64,000 bases of DNA from Halomonas sp. (GCF_020832045.1 NZ_JAFIFK010000027.1:1-64000); one strand, 5' to 3'; shown: positions 43,537 to 52,053, counted from the first letter of the stretch. A program made the numbers and translations. The notes: generated by a model not told the origin, from the sequence alone.

Positions 43537-43634
43537 GTCGCCTCACAGCATTCGTGTCATTCATTAACCTGCTTAGTATCTTTCATTCCGACGCGTCTTG
43601 CATTTCGCCAACGCGGCGAAGCTCTCCCTTCTGC

Positions 43635-44033
43635 TCAACGGGCGAATTCGGGGAACCGGGGCAGGTCATCCTCAATATCGAACCATTCCGCCTTGGAGGT
43701 CACCCAGGCGTGGTAGCGCTTATCGGCCACGATGGGGGTATCCAGGGTGCCGAGCCGCAGCCGCTTCATCTCGGGCAGGTCATCGCGAGCGCTATAGAGT
43801 GGGCTGCCGCACTCCGAACAGAACACGCGAGCCTTGCCAGGCGTGGCGCGATACGCCTTCAGGAACTCGGCGCCCTGGGTGATATGAAAATCGTCCGAAC
43901 GGATGGGCGCCACGGCGGCGAAGGCACTGCCCTGCGCTTTCTGACACTGCTTGCAGTGGCACATCGAGACCTCGTCGATCGTACCGCGGACTTCGTAGCG
44001 GACCCTGCCGCAAAGGCAACTCCCTTTGTACAC
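43635..44033 (-). CDS. GFA family zinc-binding protein
   Basis: 132 residues of the GFA (glutathione-dependent formaldehyde-activating enzyme-like) family: CLCGRVRYEV, CHCKQCQKAQGSAF and FCSECGSPLYS supply the zinc-binding cysteines. It starts at a GTG (44033) with GAGGAT six bases ahead. The real substrate of this subgroup is not established. Monocistronic. Confidence 0.9.
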   Translation of the reverse strand: MYKGSCLCGRVRYEVRGTIDEVSMCHCKQCQKAQGSAFAAVAPIRSDDFHITQGAEFLKAYRATPGKARVFCSECGSPLYSARDDLPEMKRLRLGTLDTPIVADKRYHAWVTSKAEWFDIEDDLPRFPEFAR

Positions 44034-44066
44034 GACACATCCTCGCTGGGTGGTTTCCTGCTTACC

Positions 44067-44600
44067 TTACAGCAGAGGAAGGCAGCTCTCCTCAATGTAA
44101 CGCAAGGTATACTGTGCCATGCGTTGCCATGCTTCGTCGGTGTCGCCTCGATAAGACAAAAGTTGCTCGCAGGTGAACCTGTTATCGTCGTTCAGATCCA
44201 GTACCGCCAGCCTTACCCTTCCAATCAGCGTACTCACTTTGTGTACCTCGCCGATAAGGAGATATCGGGCACCAGCGGCCTTGGCCTGCCTTGTGAGAAC
44301 GGCCAGACCGGGGGCCTGGTGCGTGCAGCGTTCCACCTCGCAGGTCAGGACGACAAGTGAGATCGCCTGGTTCTCGGCAAGACCGCCGTGCAACGTCTCA
44401 TTGAGCGATTTCAGTCTCGCTGCGTGCTCGGCGCCTTGATCTTGGTCTTCGCCAGAGGTGTCCTGGAAATCGAATTGGGCCAAGGCCAGAGTCGATTTTT
44501 CGGTATCAGCAAAAATCGTCGACACCATCGCCATCGTGCTTGCCAGAAATAGGAAAGCCATTCCTCGCACGATCCAGCGATAAACGTCCCGTGGCGTCAT
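44067..44600 (-). CDS. DUF2380-like exported or membrane-anchored protein
   Basis: 177 residues with a hydrophobic N-terminal segment (residues about 11-31, signal peptide or anchor). The domain (LALAQFDFQDTSGED, LKSLNETLHGGL, a Cys pair around TCEVERCTHQAPG, GARYLLIGEVHKVSTLIGRVRLAVLDL, SYRGDTDEAWQRM) matches DUF2380 proteins, which look like periplasmic relatives of the TolB N-domain. GGGAGG precedes the ATG at 44600. Function unknown. Confidence 0.75.
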   Translation of the reverse strand: MTPRDVYRWIVRGMAFLFLASTMAMVSTIFADTEKSTLALAQFDFQDTSGEDQDQGAEHAARLKSLNETLHGGLAENQAISLVVLTCEVERCTHQAPGLAVLTRQAKAAGARYLLIGEVHKVSTLIGRVRLAVLDLNDDNRFTCEQLLSYRGDTDEAWQRMAQYTLRYIEESCLPLL

Positions 44601-44852
44601 GGTGCCTCCCTGATGGAACCTGAGTGCCTGGAGCAGGCCGTACCTTGGTGACCTAGTGGCCTGCCCCATGAGGCGGTTCGTTATAGTCTTAGTGCATGGT
44701 TTGCTTTATAGCCATCACTTGGCTGGTGACGACATTATTGCGGAAAGCAGCGTAGCTCTCGATTAAGCCCAAGCCCCGAGTGAAGGCCTGAGTTGTCGCG
44801 CCTGTGACTCCTACGGCAGAATCGAACCGTTCCCCTCGTGCTGGTGGCCCAA

Positions 44853-45470
44853 ATGGACTTGCTGACCCTGCTGCTCTTCGTGCCGGCCTGCTTCGCCCTG
44901 AACATGGCGCCGGGTCCCAACAACCTGCTCTCCATGAGCAACGCCAAACGCTATGGCGTGCACATGGCTTGCCTCGCCGGCATCGGGCGGCTGGCGGCTT
45001 TCGTGGTGATGATCGCCCTCGCCGCCTCTGGCCTGGCTACCGTGCTCTACACCTCCGAGAAGCTGTTCCTGCTCATCAAGGTGATCGGCGCCTGCTATCT
45101 GTTCTGGCTAGCCTTCCAACTGTGGGGAGCCGATAGTGACGACGAGGGCATGGCAACTGCCCCGATGGGGCTCTGGGGCCTGAGCCGACAGGAGTTCCTG
45201 CTCGCCACCAGCAACCCCAAGGCCATCCTGATATTTACGGCGTTCCTGCCTCAGTTCGTTACGCCAGGCGGCGACGTCGCCTTCCAGCTCCTGATTCTGG
45301 GCGTCCTGTTCCTGATACTCGAGTGGGTGGCCATCATCGGCTATGCGTGCTTCGGCGCCTTTCTGGGCCACTGGTTCTCGCGCCCCGCGATGCGCCGGCT
45401 ATTCAACCGCACCTGCGCGAGCCTATTGGCGAGTGCCGGCATCGGCCTGCTGGTGGCAAGGAGAGGGTAG
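44853..45470 (+). CDS. LysE/RhtB-family amino-acid exporter
   Basis: 205 residues with six membrane helices. MDLLTLLLFVPACFALNMAPGPNNLLSMSNAKRYG is the family signature at the N-terminus, and ATSNPKAILIFTAFLPQFV is the conserved middle motif of RhtB-type transporters. The ATG at 44853 begins exactly at the first helix; an in-frame GTG at 44838 is possible. Probably exports a small neutral or basic amino acid; substrate unknown. Convergent with the effector-immunity module, three bases away. Confidence 0.92.
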   Translation: MDLLTLLLFVPACFALNMAPGPNNLLSMSNAKRYGVHMACLAGIGRLAAFVVMIALAASGLATVLYTSEKLFLLIKVIGACYLFWLAFQLWGADSDDEGMATAPMGLWGLSRQEFLLATSNPKAILIFTAFLPQFVTPGGDVAFQLLILGVLFLILEWVAIIGYACFGAFLGHWFSRPAMRRLFNRTCASLLASAGIGLLVARRG

Positions 45471-45473
45471 GGT

Positions 45474-45836
45474 TCACCGCCGAGTAGCTCTACTTCTGGA
45501 AAAGAAATAGAACGTCAATATGAGGAGCAGTAGCAATGACACCAAGTGAGCATAAACCGCATACCTGTATGAAGAGCCAAGCTCATTTATCGCCATATGA
45601 AAAACTTCATCATCGATCATAATGAAATCGATTTCCCCGACAATACAAAAGAGAAGAAAAGCGGCATAAGGCCATAGTAAAAAATGGCTACGAACCTTAA
45701 CGACAAGCAAAAAAAATAAAAACAAAATACCCAGAAACAACAACATCCCACCTTGGCTCGCCACCTTGTCAGCCACCTCTGCATGCGCCAACAACGGAAA
45801 CAAACCAAGGATCAGAAATAACAAATTACGAGTCAT
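45474..45836 (-). CDS. Small membrane protein, candidate immunity protein
   Basis: 120 residues: an N-terminal signal peptide or first helix (MTRNLLFLILGLFPLLAHA), then three further hydrophobic segments (about 30-48, 52-66, 92-112) with a polar stretch (GEIDFIMIDDEVFHMAINELG) probably facing the periplasm. Its start overlaps the Tlde1-like toxin gene stop by ATGA. Position directly after a peptidoglycan-targeting toxin suggests it protects the producer in the periplasm or inner membrane; there is no sequence family to prove it. The coding sequence is AT-rich compared with neighbours. Confidence 0.65.
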   Translation of the reverse strand: MTRNLLFLILGLFPLLAHAEVADKVASQGGMLLFLGILFLFFLLVVKVRSHFLLWPYAAFLLFCIVGEIDFIMIDDEVFHMAINELGSSYRYAVYAHLVSLLLLLILTFYFFSRSRATRR

Positions 45837-46393
45837 TCACGCACCTCGACAAGAATCGGACCACTTGCAATCCTTATGATAGTTCTCATCGTGTTTGTCT
45901 GCCTATCACCTAATAGGCCGCCACCTATATCGATACATCCAGCAGAGCCAGGAAGCGACCCGCCATGCAGGAAAAATCCATCTCGTCCATACAGATCAAA
46001 CCCCTCCCCTTCCTTTGGGTGAAGCCGAACTCTCCAACTCCCCCAGTCACCGTGCCTAACATTCCTATAAACGTTTCTCACCATTCCTGGACTACTCAAT
46101 TCCTCAGGATTTATAATATAATCACCCACAGGAAGGGGCCCTTCCCAAGGAGCACTTTGACATTCAATAGAACTATTATTAAGGCAGGCTCCGTTTCCAG
46201 TTGTAGCATCCATAGTCATAGAAAAACTTGGTGAAACGATAAAAAGCCGACCCTCCGAAATATGAAACCTCATTCTAACAGAGTGAGCCACTTCAACATC
46301 CACAGGAGTGGTGTTTGTAGCTTCAGTTGTTGTCACCTCTGCAAGCTCAATATAGTCCTCACCGTCTAGCATCAGGGTCCCCTCGCTGTTCAT
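45833..46393 (-). CDS. Tlde1/DUF2778-type L,D-transpeptidase effector
   Basis: 186 residues. The second half has the Tlde1 (DUF2778) pattern: WEGPLPVGDYIINPEE, GDWGSWRVRLHP and FFLHGGSLPGSAGCIDIGGG, with catalytic-type H143, S150 and C153. Tlde1 proteins are type VI secretion toxins that cut or exchange peptidoglycan stem peptides in the target periplasm. The first 45 residues may link to the PAAR protein. There is no signal peptide, as expected for a T6SS cargo. It overlaps both the PAAR gene (ATGA) and the membrane-protein gene (ATGA). AT-rich. Confidence 0.85.
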   Translation of the reverse strand: MNSEGTLMLDGEDYIELAEVTTTEATNTTPVDVEVAHSVRMRFHISEGRLFIVSPSFSMTMDATTGNGACLNNSSIECQSAPWEGPLPVGDYIINPEELSSPGMVRNVYRNVRHGDWGSWRVRLHPKEGEGFDLYGRDGFFLHGGSLPGSAGCIDIGGGLLGDRQTNTMRTIIRIASGPILVEVRE

Positions 46394-46890
46394 GCTCGCC
46401 TCTCCACCAATGAAAGGTACACCTTGATTCTCTCAGGATCACCATGATCATTTACCAAATGAGTAATACCGTCCTGATCAGTCATGCCTCTTTCATGAAC
46501 ACCGTCTTGGCGAACAATAACATAACGCTGATTTGCGATAGGCAAGCCATTCGGATCCAGCAATCGAAGCCTTTCGTTGTATCTTGGAAGGGGGCTAAAA
46601 AAATTATCTGACTTTAAAGCTCCACCACCTTTTGGCGAACCTGTTTTGCTACTTGATCCCGCAATGACTTTTCCGCCACATGATGTAGCACTACCATCAA
46701 TAGCTGCCGGTTTCCCATCAACCATAAGCCACGACAAGCCAGATACTATGACCGCTCCGCAAGAGCACAAATCACCTACGCGAGCGACGGGAATCCCATC
46801 CACCAAGCTTGCTGGCGCCCCTTTAATGATACTATGCGGTCCACCCTTGCACTTACACGCGACCCTATCACCGACTTTTGCCTGTTCCAT
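46390..46890 (-). CDS. PAAR-domain T6SS spike-tip protein
   Basis: 166 residues. Residues 1-80 are a PAAR domain (VGDRVACKCKGGPHSIIKGAP, IPVARVGDLCSCGAVIVSG, KPAAIDGSATSCGGKVIAG) with Cys/His ligands for the metal at the tip. After a Gly/Ser-rich linker, residues 105-165 form a small beta-rich extension (ERLRLLDPNGLPIANQRYVIVR), a transthyretin-like or carrier extension. AGGAGG precedes the ATG. It leads the three-gene module PAAR-toxin-immunity; no VgrG or T6SS structural gene is in the window, so it would rely on a system elsewhere. Confidence 0.9.
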   Translation of the reverse strand: MEQAKVGDRVACKCKGGPHSIIKGAPASLVDGIPVARVGDLCSCGAVIVSGLSWLMVDGKPAAIDGSATSCGGKVIAGSSSKTGSPKGGGALKSDNFFSPLPRYNERLRLLDPNGLPIANQRYVIVRQDGVHERGMTDQDGITHLVNDHGDPERIKVYLSLVERRA

Positions 46891-47010
46891 TCGCGCCTCC
46901 TTTCCTCTTGTGGCGTCCTTGACCGTATTACCTGATTATATTATTTCCATCAACATGAAAACTTGACTGATGGACACTTACCTACACGGTAATAGCCAAT
47001 GGATTACACA

Positions 47011-47925
47011 TCACGCCTGAGCTTCTGACGCCTTCAACAGATCAATAAAGGCACGCAGCGCCGCGGGTACGTGGCGATGCCCGGGATAATAGAGCATCAA
47101 ACCGGGGTACGGCGGGCTCCAGGCTTCGAGTAGCGCCACGAGCTGCCCCGAGGCGAGGCGCTCGCTGGCCACGATTTCGGGAACGTAGGCAATGCCGAGG
47201 CCGTCGGCAGCCGCTTCGACCATGAGATCGTTATCATCTAGCGTCAGCATGCCGGGAACCTCAATGACGACTTCCTGCCCTCTCCGCTCGAACTCCCAGC
47301 GGTAGCGCTTGCCGCTGGGCAAACGCTGACGTATGCAGCGGTGCTTGCGCAGGTCGTCGGGTACGTCGGGGGTGCCGAAGCGGCGCAGGTAAGCCGGCGA
47401 GGCCACCGCCAGAAAGCGCATGGCACCACCCAACTTCACCGCAATCATGTCTTGGGGCACCATCTCACCCAGCCGTACTCCAGCATCGAACCCCTGCTCG
47501 ACGATATCGACGAGACGCCCTTCGCTGACGATATCGAGCTCCACCGCCGGATATCGGCGCAGATAAGCAGGCACGACATAGGCAAGCAGCAAGCGAGCCG
47601 CCGCCCTGCTCGCGTTGATGCGCAACACGCCGCCGGGTTCGCCGCGGTCGTCGGCCAGGGTATCCAGCGTGGCGTTCAGCGCATTCAGGGTCGGGGCGAT
47701 ACTCGCCAGAAAGCGGCCGCCCGCATCGGTCAGGGAAACGCTGCGAGTGGTGCGATGAAGTAGCCGCACACCAAGCTGCTCTTCCAGATGCCGCATGCGG
47801 TGGCTCAGCGCCGAGCGCGAGATACCGATCAGATCGGCCGCGCGCCGAAAGCTGCGTTCGGCAGCCACCACCGCGAAGGCTTCCAGATCGGCCAAAGTTG
47901 GCTTGGATATGCTTGGCTTGGACAT
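47011..47925 (-). CDS. LysR-family regulator
   Basis: 304 residues: N-terminal winged HTH (FRRAADLIGISRSALSHRMRHLEEQLGVRLLHRTTRSVSLTDAG) and a C-terminal periplasmic-binding-like effector domain. It is of the CrgA/DsdC-like type common beside oxidoreductases. It is divergent from the broken SDR gene, which it probably controlled. A GTGA-N7-TCAC dyad in the intergenic region fits a LysR box. Confidence 0.92.
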   Translation of the reverse strand: MSKPSISKPTLADLEAFAVVAAERSFRRAADLIGISRSALSHRMRHLEEQLGVRLLHRTTRSVSLTDAGGRFLASIAPTLNALNATLDTLADDRGEPGGVLRINASRAAARLLLAYVVPAYLRRYPAVELDIVSEGRLVDIVEQGFDAGVRLGEMVPQDMIAVKLGGAMRFLAVASPAYLRRFGTPDVPDDLRKHRCIRQRLPSGKRYRWEFERRGQEVVIEVPGMLTLDDNDLMVEAAADGLGIAYVPEIVASERLASGQLVALLEAWSPPYPGLMLYYPGHRHVPAALRAFIDLLKASEAQA

Positions 47926-47941
47926 GCTCGCTGGCTCATTG

Positions 47942-47956
47942 GTGAAATTTTCTCAC
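47942..47956. promoter_or_regulatory. Possible LysR box
   Basis: GTGAAATTTTCTCAC: a 15-base interrupted dyad (GTGA-N7-TCAC) satisfying the T-N11-A LysR consensus, 17 bases before the regulator start in the divergent promoter region. Confidence 0.45.
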
Positions 47957-48045
47957 GAGTTCATACCATACTAGCCTACTTCTTCGTTCCAATCGGAAGC
48001 ACCACCATGGTTTCGTCAATCCACCCGAAAGGAAGGAACGAAACG

Positions 48046-48872
48046 ATGAACAAGACATGGCTGATTACCGGCGCCTCCTCAGGCCTCGGCCGCCTGATGA
48101 CGGAACGCCTGCTGGCGCGTGGCGATCGCGTGGTCGCCACGCTGCGCCGAGAGGGCGTGCTCGACGAACTGCAGCAGGCCCATGGCGAACGCCTGCTGGT
48201 ACTGAAACTCGATCTGACCGATGTAGCGGGTATTCGCGAGATTACCCAGCAGGCTTTCGAACGGATGGGAAAGATCGATGTGGTGGTGTCCAACGCCGCC
48301 TATGGGCTATTTGGTGCCGCCGAAGAGCTCAGCGATGAACAGATCGACCACCAGATCGCGCCAACCTCACCGGTTCGATCCAGCTCATCCGCGCGGCGCT
48401 ACCCCACCTACGCGCCCAGGGCGGCGGGCGCATCGTGCAGGTCTCCTCCGAAGGCGGCCAGAAGGCCTATCCCAACTTTTCGCTCTACCATGCGACCAAG
48501 TGGGGCATCGAGGGCTTCGTCGAGTCGACAGCGCAGGAAGTGGCACCATTCGGGATCGACTTCATCATTGTCGAACCGGGCCCCACCGCGACCGATTTTG
48601 CTACCGGGCTCGTGCACGGAACGCCAATGGCGGCTTATCACGCCACGCCGGCGGGCGATGTCAGGCGAGCCGTGGCAGATGGCAGCTTCGAGATAAAGGG
48701 CGATGCCGCGAGGACGGTCGATGCCATGATCGCCGCTGCCGACGCGCCGAAGCCGCCCTTGCGGCTGGCCCTCGGCAGCTCGGCCTATGAAGGCATCCAG
48801 CAAGCGCTGGAAGCAAGACTTCAGGCACTCGAGGCACAGCGCGACGTGGCCTTTTCTGCCGATGTCGACTGA
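48046..48872 (+). pseudogene. SDR oxidoreductase with a single-base frameshift
   Basis: The ATG at 48046 (GGAAGGA ahead) begins a good SDR: TWLITGASSGLGRLM, DVVVSNAAYGLFG. The frame fails after DEQIDHQI at 48357. The rest of the enzyme (expected NLTGSIQLIRAALPHLR, then VQVSSEGGQKAYPNFSLYHATKWGIEGF with the catalytic Tyr-x-x-x-Lys) continues in the next frame to the stop at 48872. Restoring one base between 48358 and 48359 (ATCGCGCCAAC to ATCGACGCCAAC, giving Asp-Ala-Asn) repairs it fully. As it stands no active enzyme is made; a true mutation or a sequencing error. It is divergent from a LysR regulator. Confidence 0.88.
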
Positions 48873-48891
48873 CCGGCTTCGAACGACGCTT

Positions 48892-49374
48892 TCACAGCGG
48901 CAAGTGCAGGATGGCGCCCCGCAGGCCGCGCTCGTCGGCCCACAGCTTGCCCAGGGTGATGGGTAGGCGAAAGCGGCGCTTGCCGGCGGCACCCGGATTG
49001 AACAGCAGCCGGCCGTCCTGCCACTCGTTGCGCGGCTTGTGGGAGTGGCCATGGAGCACCGCGTCGCAGGGCGTGGCCGGATCGAACTCCTTGAGGATGT
49101 GAGTCATGTGCAAGTGCCAGCCGTTGACGCTGAGATCCAGCGTCGTCGGCAACACCTCGGACCAGGAGGCGGTGTCGATATTGCCGCGCACCGCAAAGGT
49201 AGGCGCAAGCTCGGCCAACCGTTCGAGAAGTGCGGCATCCTCGTCGCGCCCGCCCACGTCGCCGAGATGCAGAATCAGCTCGCAGCCCTCGAGCAAGGTG
49301 AGCGCCTCGGGGCGCAGCAGGCCGTGGGTATCGCTGATAACGCCTATCGGCTTCTCACTCGTGAAGGTGTGCAT
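48892..49374 (-). CDS. YfcE-type metallophosphoesterase
   Basis: 160 residues of the calcineurin-like phosphoesterase family, small YfcE/MJ0936 type. Metal-site motifs: GVISDTHG, LILHLGDVGG, AVRGNID, HMTHI and DAVLHGHSHKP, then LLFNPGAAGKRRF. It probably hydrolyses phosphodiesters; the substrate is unknown. It converges with the broken SDR. Confidence 0.9.
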   Translation of the reverse strand: MHTFTSEKPIGVISDTHGLLRPEALTLLEGCELILHLGDVGGRDEDAALLERLAELAPTFAVRGNIDTASWSEVLPTTLDLSVNGWHLHMTHILKEFDPATPCDAVLHGHSHKPRNEWQDGRLLFNPGAAGKRRFRLPITLGKLWADERGLRGAILHLPL

Positions 49375-49612
49375 GGCGCTTCAATCCAACTGCGTGGGAA
49401 TGACCTGAAGTTCATCATGCACCACGGCGTTCTGCGAGGTAATGCTGTCGGCGAAATGGCGAACATCGTGAGTATTGCTGATGCTGTCAATCCGTGTGCC
49501 ACCGTGGCTTAGATCATCGGCGGACTCTACAGAAAGCTGTGCTTCCAGCACAGCCAAGCCAAATGCGAATCGCACACGAAAGCAATATCAAACAACTGAA
49601 TTATAAGGAAAA
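49375..49612. other. Non-coding region upstream of the bacterioferritin promoter
   Basis: With the promoter and leader below, this makes a 306-base gap. Nothing gene-like is supportable. The distal part (49560-49612) is AT-rich and may hold regulatory sites, but no good Fur box is visible to me. Confidence 0.4.
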
Positions 49613-49641
49613 TTGACCGATCAAGCGATTCACCCTAGGAT
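49613..49641 (+). promoter_or_regulatory. Sigma-70-like promoter of bacterioferritin gene
   Basis: TTGACC (49613-49618), a 17-base spacer and TAGGAT (49636-49641), placing transcription start near 49648 and leaving a leader of about 33 bases with GGAAGGA as ribosome binding site. Confidence 0.65.
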
Positions 49642-49680
49642 GGACGCATTCGCACGACTCGCATCAAGGGAAGGACAAGC

Positions 49681-50148
49681 ATGAAAGGCAACCATGAGAT
49701 CATTGACGCCCTGAACGGCCTACTGGCAGCAGAGCTCGCCGCCATGGACCAGTACTTCATCCACTCCGAGATGTATGCCGACTGGGGACTCACCAAACTC
49801 TACGAGCGTATCGCCCACGAGTTCGACGATGAAAAGGGCCATGCCAAGCAGTTGATCGAGCGGATTCTGTTCCTGGAAGGCAAGCCCGACATGCATACCC
49901 GCACCCCGGTGCGTGTCGGCCAGGACGTGGAGGAAATGCTCGGCAACGATCTGCAGCTCGAATACGAGGTGGGTGATGCCCTGAAAGACGCCATCGCCCT
50001 CTGCGAGCGGGAGCGCGACTTCCAGACTCGCAATGTGCTCCTGGGGCTGCTGGCCGACACCGAAGAGGACCACGCCTACTGGCTTGAGCAGCAGCTGCGC
50101 CTGATCAAGATGTTGGGCAAACCGAACTACCTACTCTCTCAGATGTAA
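49681..50148 (+). CDS. bfr: Bacterioferritin lacking the haem-ligand methionine
   Basis: 155 residues, a 24-mer ferritin subunit. The ferroxidase residues are in place: E18, Y25, E51, H54, and the later Glu and EEDH blocks; MKGNHEIIDALN and ERILFLEG are typical of Bfr. The residue at position 52, Met in haem-binding Bfr (E. coli), is Lys here, so this subunit should not bind the inter-subunit haem. In genomes with two bfr genes, the non-haem form usually pairs with a haem-binding partner, which is not in this window. Stores iron and detoxifies Fe(II)/H2O2. Confidence 0.94.
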   Translation: MKGNHEIIDALNGLLAAELAAMDQYFIHSEMYADWGLTKLYERIAHEFDDEKGHAKQLIERILFLEGKPDMHTRTPVRVGQDVEEMLGNDLQLEYEVGDALKDAIALCERERDFQTRNVLLGLLADTEEDHAYWLEQQLRLIKMLGKPNYLLSQM

Positions 50149-50184
50149 GCTCGAACCACGTGGCACAATGACGGCGATACCCCA

Positions 50185-50213
50185 GGCCCCGCATAGCGGG
50201 GCCTTTCGCTTTT
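50185..50213 (+). terminator. Intrinsic terminator after bfr
   Basis: GGCCCCGC-ATA-GCGGGGCC followed by TTTCGCTTTT. An 8-base perfect GC stem with a T-rich tail, serving bfr and possibly the convergent SDR. Confidence 0.9.
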
Positions 50214-50223
50214 CGTTACCCCG

Positions 50224-51246
50224 TCATGCGCCTCCCGTGGCGGCATAATCCTGGCCGGTGGCGAAGCTGGACTCCTGCGAGGCGAGTAGAACGAACACCC
50301 CGGCGATCTCGACCGGCTGTCCCGGGCGACCCATCAGGGAGTCCTCCCCGAAGGTGGCGACCTCCTCCTGGGGCTGGCCGCCGCTTGGCTGCAGCGGCGT
50401 CCAGAACGGGCCTGGCGAGATCGAGTTGACGCGAATGCCGCGCTCGGCCACCTGCTTGGACAAGGTTTTGGAGAAGTTGACGATGGCAGCCTTGGTCATG
50501 TTGTACTCGAGCAGGATCTTGGGCGGATCCTCGGCCACCATGGAAGCGACGTTGATGATCGAAGCCCCCTCCTCCATGTGCGGCAGGGCTGCCTTGGTGA
50601 TCCAGAACATCGCGTAGAGGTTGGTCTTCATGGTGTCGTCGAAGATCTCGGTGCTGACATCCATGATCGTCTCCGCCCACTGCTGACGGGCAGCGTTGTT
50701 GACCAGGATGTCGAGCCCGCCGAGCCGCTCCACCGCGGTTTCCACCAGCTCTTGGCAGAACGCCTCGTCGCGGATGTCACCGGGGATAGCCACGGCGGTG
50801 CGCCCTTCCGCTTCGATCAGCTCGATCACCTCGCGAGCGTCGGACTCCTCTACCTCCAGGTAGTTGATGGCCACATCGGCCCCTTCACGAGCATAGGCAA
50901 TGGCCGCGGCCCGGCCGATACCTGAGTCGCCGCCGGTGATCAGCGCCTTGCGCCCCGTGAGGCGGCCGCTGCCGCGATAGCTCTCCTCGCCGTGGTCGGG
51001 CCGCGGGTCCATCTCACTGGCCAGCCCCGGCCACTCCTGAGGCTGCTCGGGAAACGGCGGCTTGGGAAATTGCTCCCTCGGATCCTGTTTCTGCGTGAGG
51101 GGGCTATCTGCAGGGCTGCCTTGGGCCGAGGCCTGGCCGCCGTTCTGCTGGGCGAAAGCGGGTGCGGCTACGGCGGCGGCCACACCGGTGGCCAGGCCGC
51201 CGACGAACTTGCGGCGGGTGGGGTCGTGAGGACGATCCGGATTCAT
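50224..51246 (-). CDS. Tat-exported SDR oxidoreductase (YghA-like)
   Basis: 340 residues. The N-terminus has a twin-arginine signal (TRRKFVGGLATGVAAAVAAPAFA), followed by a Gln/Pro-rich linker and an SDR domain like E. coli YghA: ITGGDSGIGRAAAIAYAREGADVAI, NNAARQQ, a Ser in NVASM and YNMTKAA. An SDR with a Tat signal would fold with its NADP(H) in the cytoplasm and be exported, or carry the signal only as a membrane tether. GGGAG precedes the ATG at 51246; the longer open frame upstream is not supported. Confidence 0.88.
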   Translation of the reverse strand: MNPDRPHDPTRRKFVGGLATGVAAAVAAPAFAQQNGGQASAQGSPADSPLTQKQDPREQFPKPPFPEQPQEWPGLASEMDPRPDHGEESYRGSGRLTGRKALITGGDSGIGRAAAIAYAREGADVAINYLEVEESDAREVIELIEAEGRTAVAIPGDIRDEAFCQELVETAVERLGGLDILVNNAARQQWAETIMDVSTEIFDDTMKTNLYAMFWITKAALPHMEEGASIINVASMVAEDPPKILLEYNMTKAAIVNFSKTLSKQVAERGIRVNSISPGPFWTPLQPSGGQPQEEVATFGEDSLMGRPGQPVEIAGVFVLLASQESSFATGQDYAATGGA

Positions 51247-51423
51247 ACGGAGTCTCCCTTCCTTGGGTGAATTGCAAGCCGATTGTTTTGAAACTAGCCC
51301 GCCTGCTCGACAATTCAATGCCAGGTCGGTAACCGTGTGTTGTTCCCTGAACGAGCGGAGCGACTTGCCCGATAGCGGGAATGCTGGTGGGATAGCCGGC
51401 AGCGCAACGAGAGGAGAGCGGAC

Positions 51424-51648
51424 GTGCAGCCAGAAGATCTGGAAAAGTTGGTAAGTCGACGGATGCCTTTCGGCAAATACGAAGGCTGGCTGATCGCTGA
51501 CCTGCCAGGCCCGTACCTGAACTGGTTTGCCCGGGAAGGCTTTCCGTCTGGCGAAATTGGCGAATTGCTGCACCTAATGCATGAGATCGACCACAACGGG
51601 TTAAGCGCGTTGCTCGACCCATTACGGCGGCAACAGCAACACCGGTGA
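51424..51648 (+). CDS. DUF3820 family protein
   Basis: 74 residues: EDLEKLVSRRMPFGKYEGWLIADLPGPYLNWFAREGFPSGEIGELL is the DUF3820 signature, a small domain found alone in many proteobacteria and sometimes called a quorum-sensing-linked factor. The start is a GTG at 51424 with GGAGAG ahead; there is no ATG in a suitable place. It runs toward the HTH-like gene. Confidence 0.88.
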   Translation: MQPEDLEKLVSRRMPFGKYEGWLIADLPGPYLNWFAREGFPSGEIGELLHLMHEIDHNGLSALLDPLRRQQQHR

Positions 51649-51664
51649 CAGGCCCGCACTCGCT

Positions 51665-52018
51665 CTACTCATCGGCACGACGCCGCTCGTCCAGTGCGCG
51701 CTCGAACTCCAGGCGATAGGCCTCTGTATGTTGGGCCGGGTCGGCTGGGAAGCGCTCCAACGACACGGCCAGCTCAAAGAAACCCTGTGCCGGCAAGCCG
51801 TCGCGCCGGCTCACCACCAGGGCGGCGATAAACGCCCTACCCCTTTCCGCATCCTCACGCATTAGCATTTCCAGCGCTTGGGCCACACGCTGGATAGTGC
51901 GCGGCGGTGTGAGCCCCAGCGCCTCGGCGAGCTGCTGGTAGGTCATTGGCAGCGCGGCCGCGTCTGTCGCTTCGAGCAGGCGTCGAGTCTGGTAGGGTAA
52001 ACTGGCTTTGTGGGTCAT
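51665..52018 (-). CDS. Small protein with HTH-like N-terminal half
   Basis: 117 residues. MTYQQLAEALGLTPPRTIQRVAQALEMLMRED looks like a winged-helix or HTH segment, followed by LVVSRRDGLPAQGFFELA, a pattern seen in proteins annotated near CopC/CopD genes. The ribosome binding site is weak. It lies 35 bases after copD on the same strand, so it may be part of the copC-copD operon. Family not firmly recognised. Confidence 0.65.
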   Translation of the reverse strand: MTHKASLPYQTRRLLEATDAAALPMTYQQLAEALGLTPPRTIQRVAQALEMLMREDAERGRAFIAALVVSRRDGLPAQGFFELAVSLERFPADPAQHTEAYRLEFERALDERRRADE

Positions 52019-52053
52019 GGCTAAGGGGTATCCTCGGCACGGTATGCGTTCAC

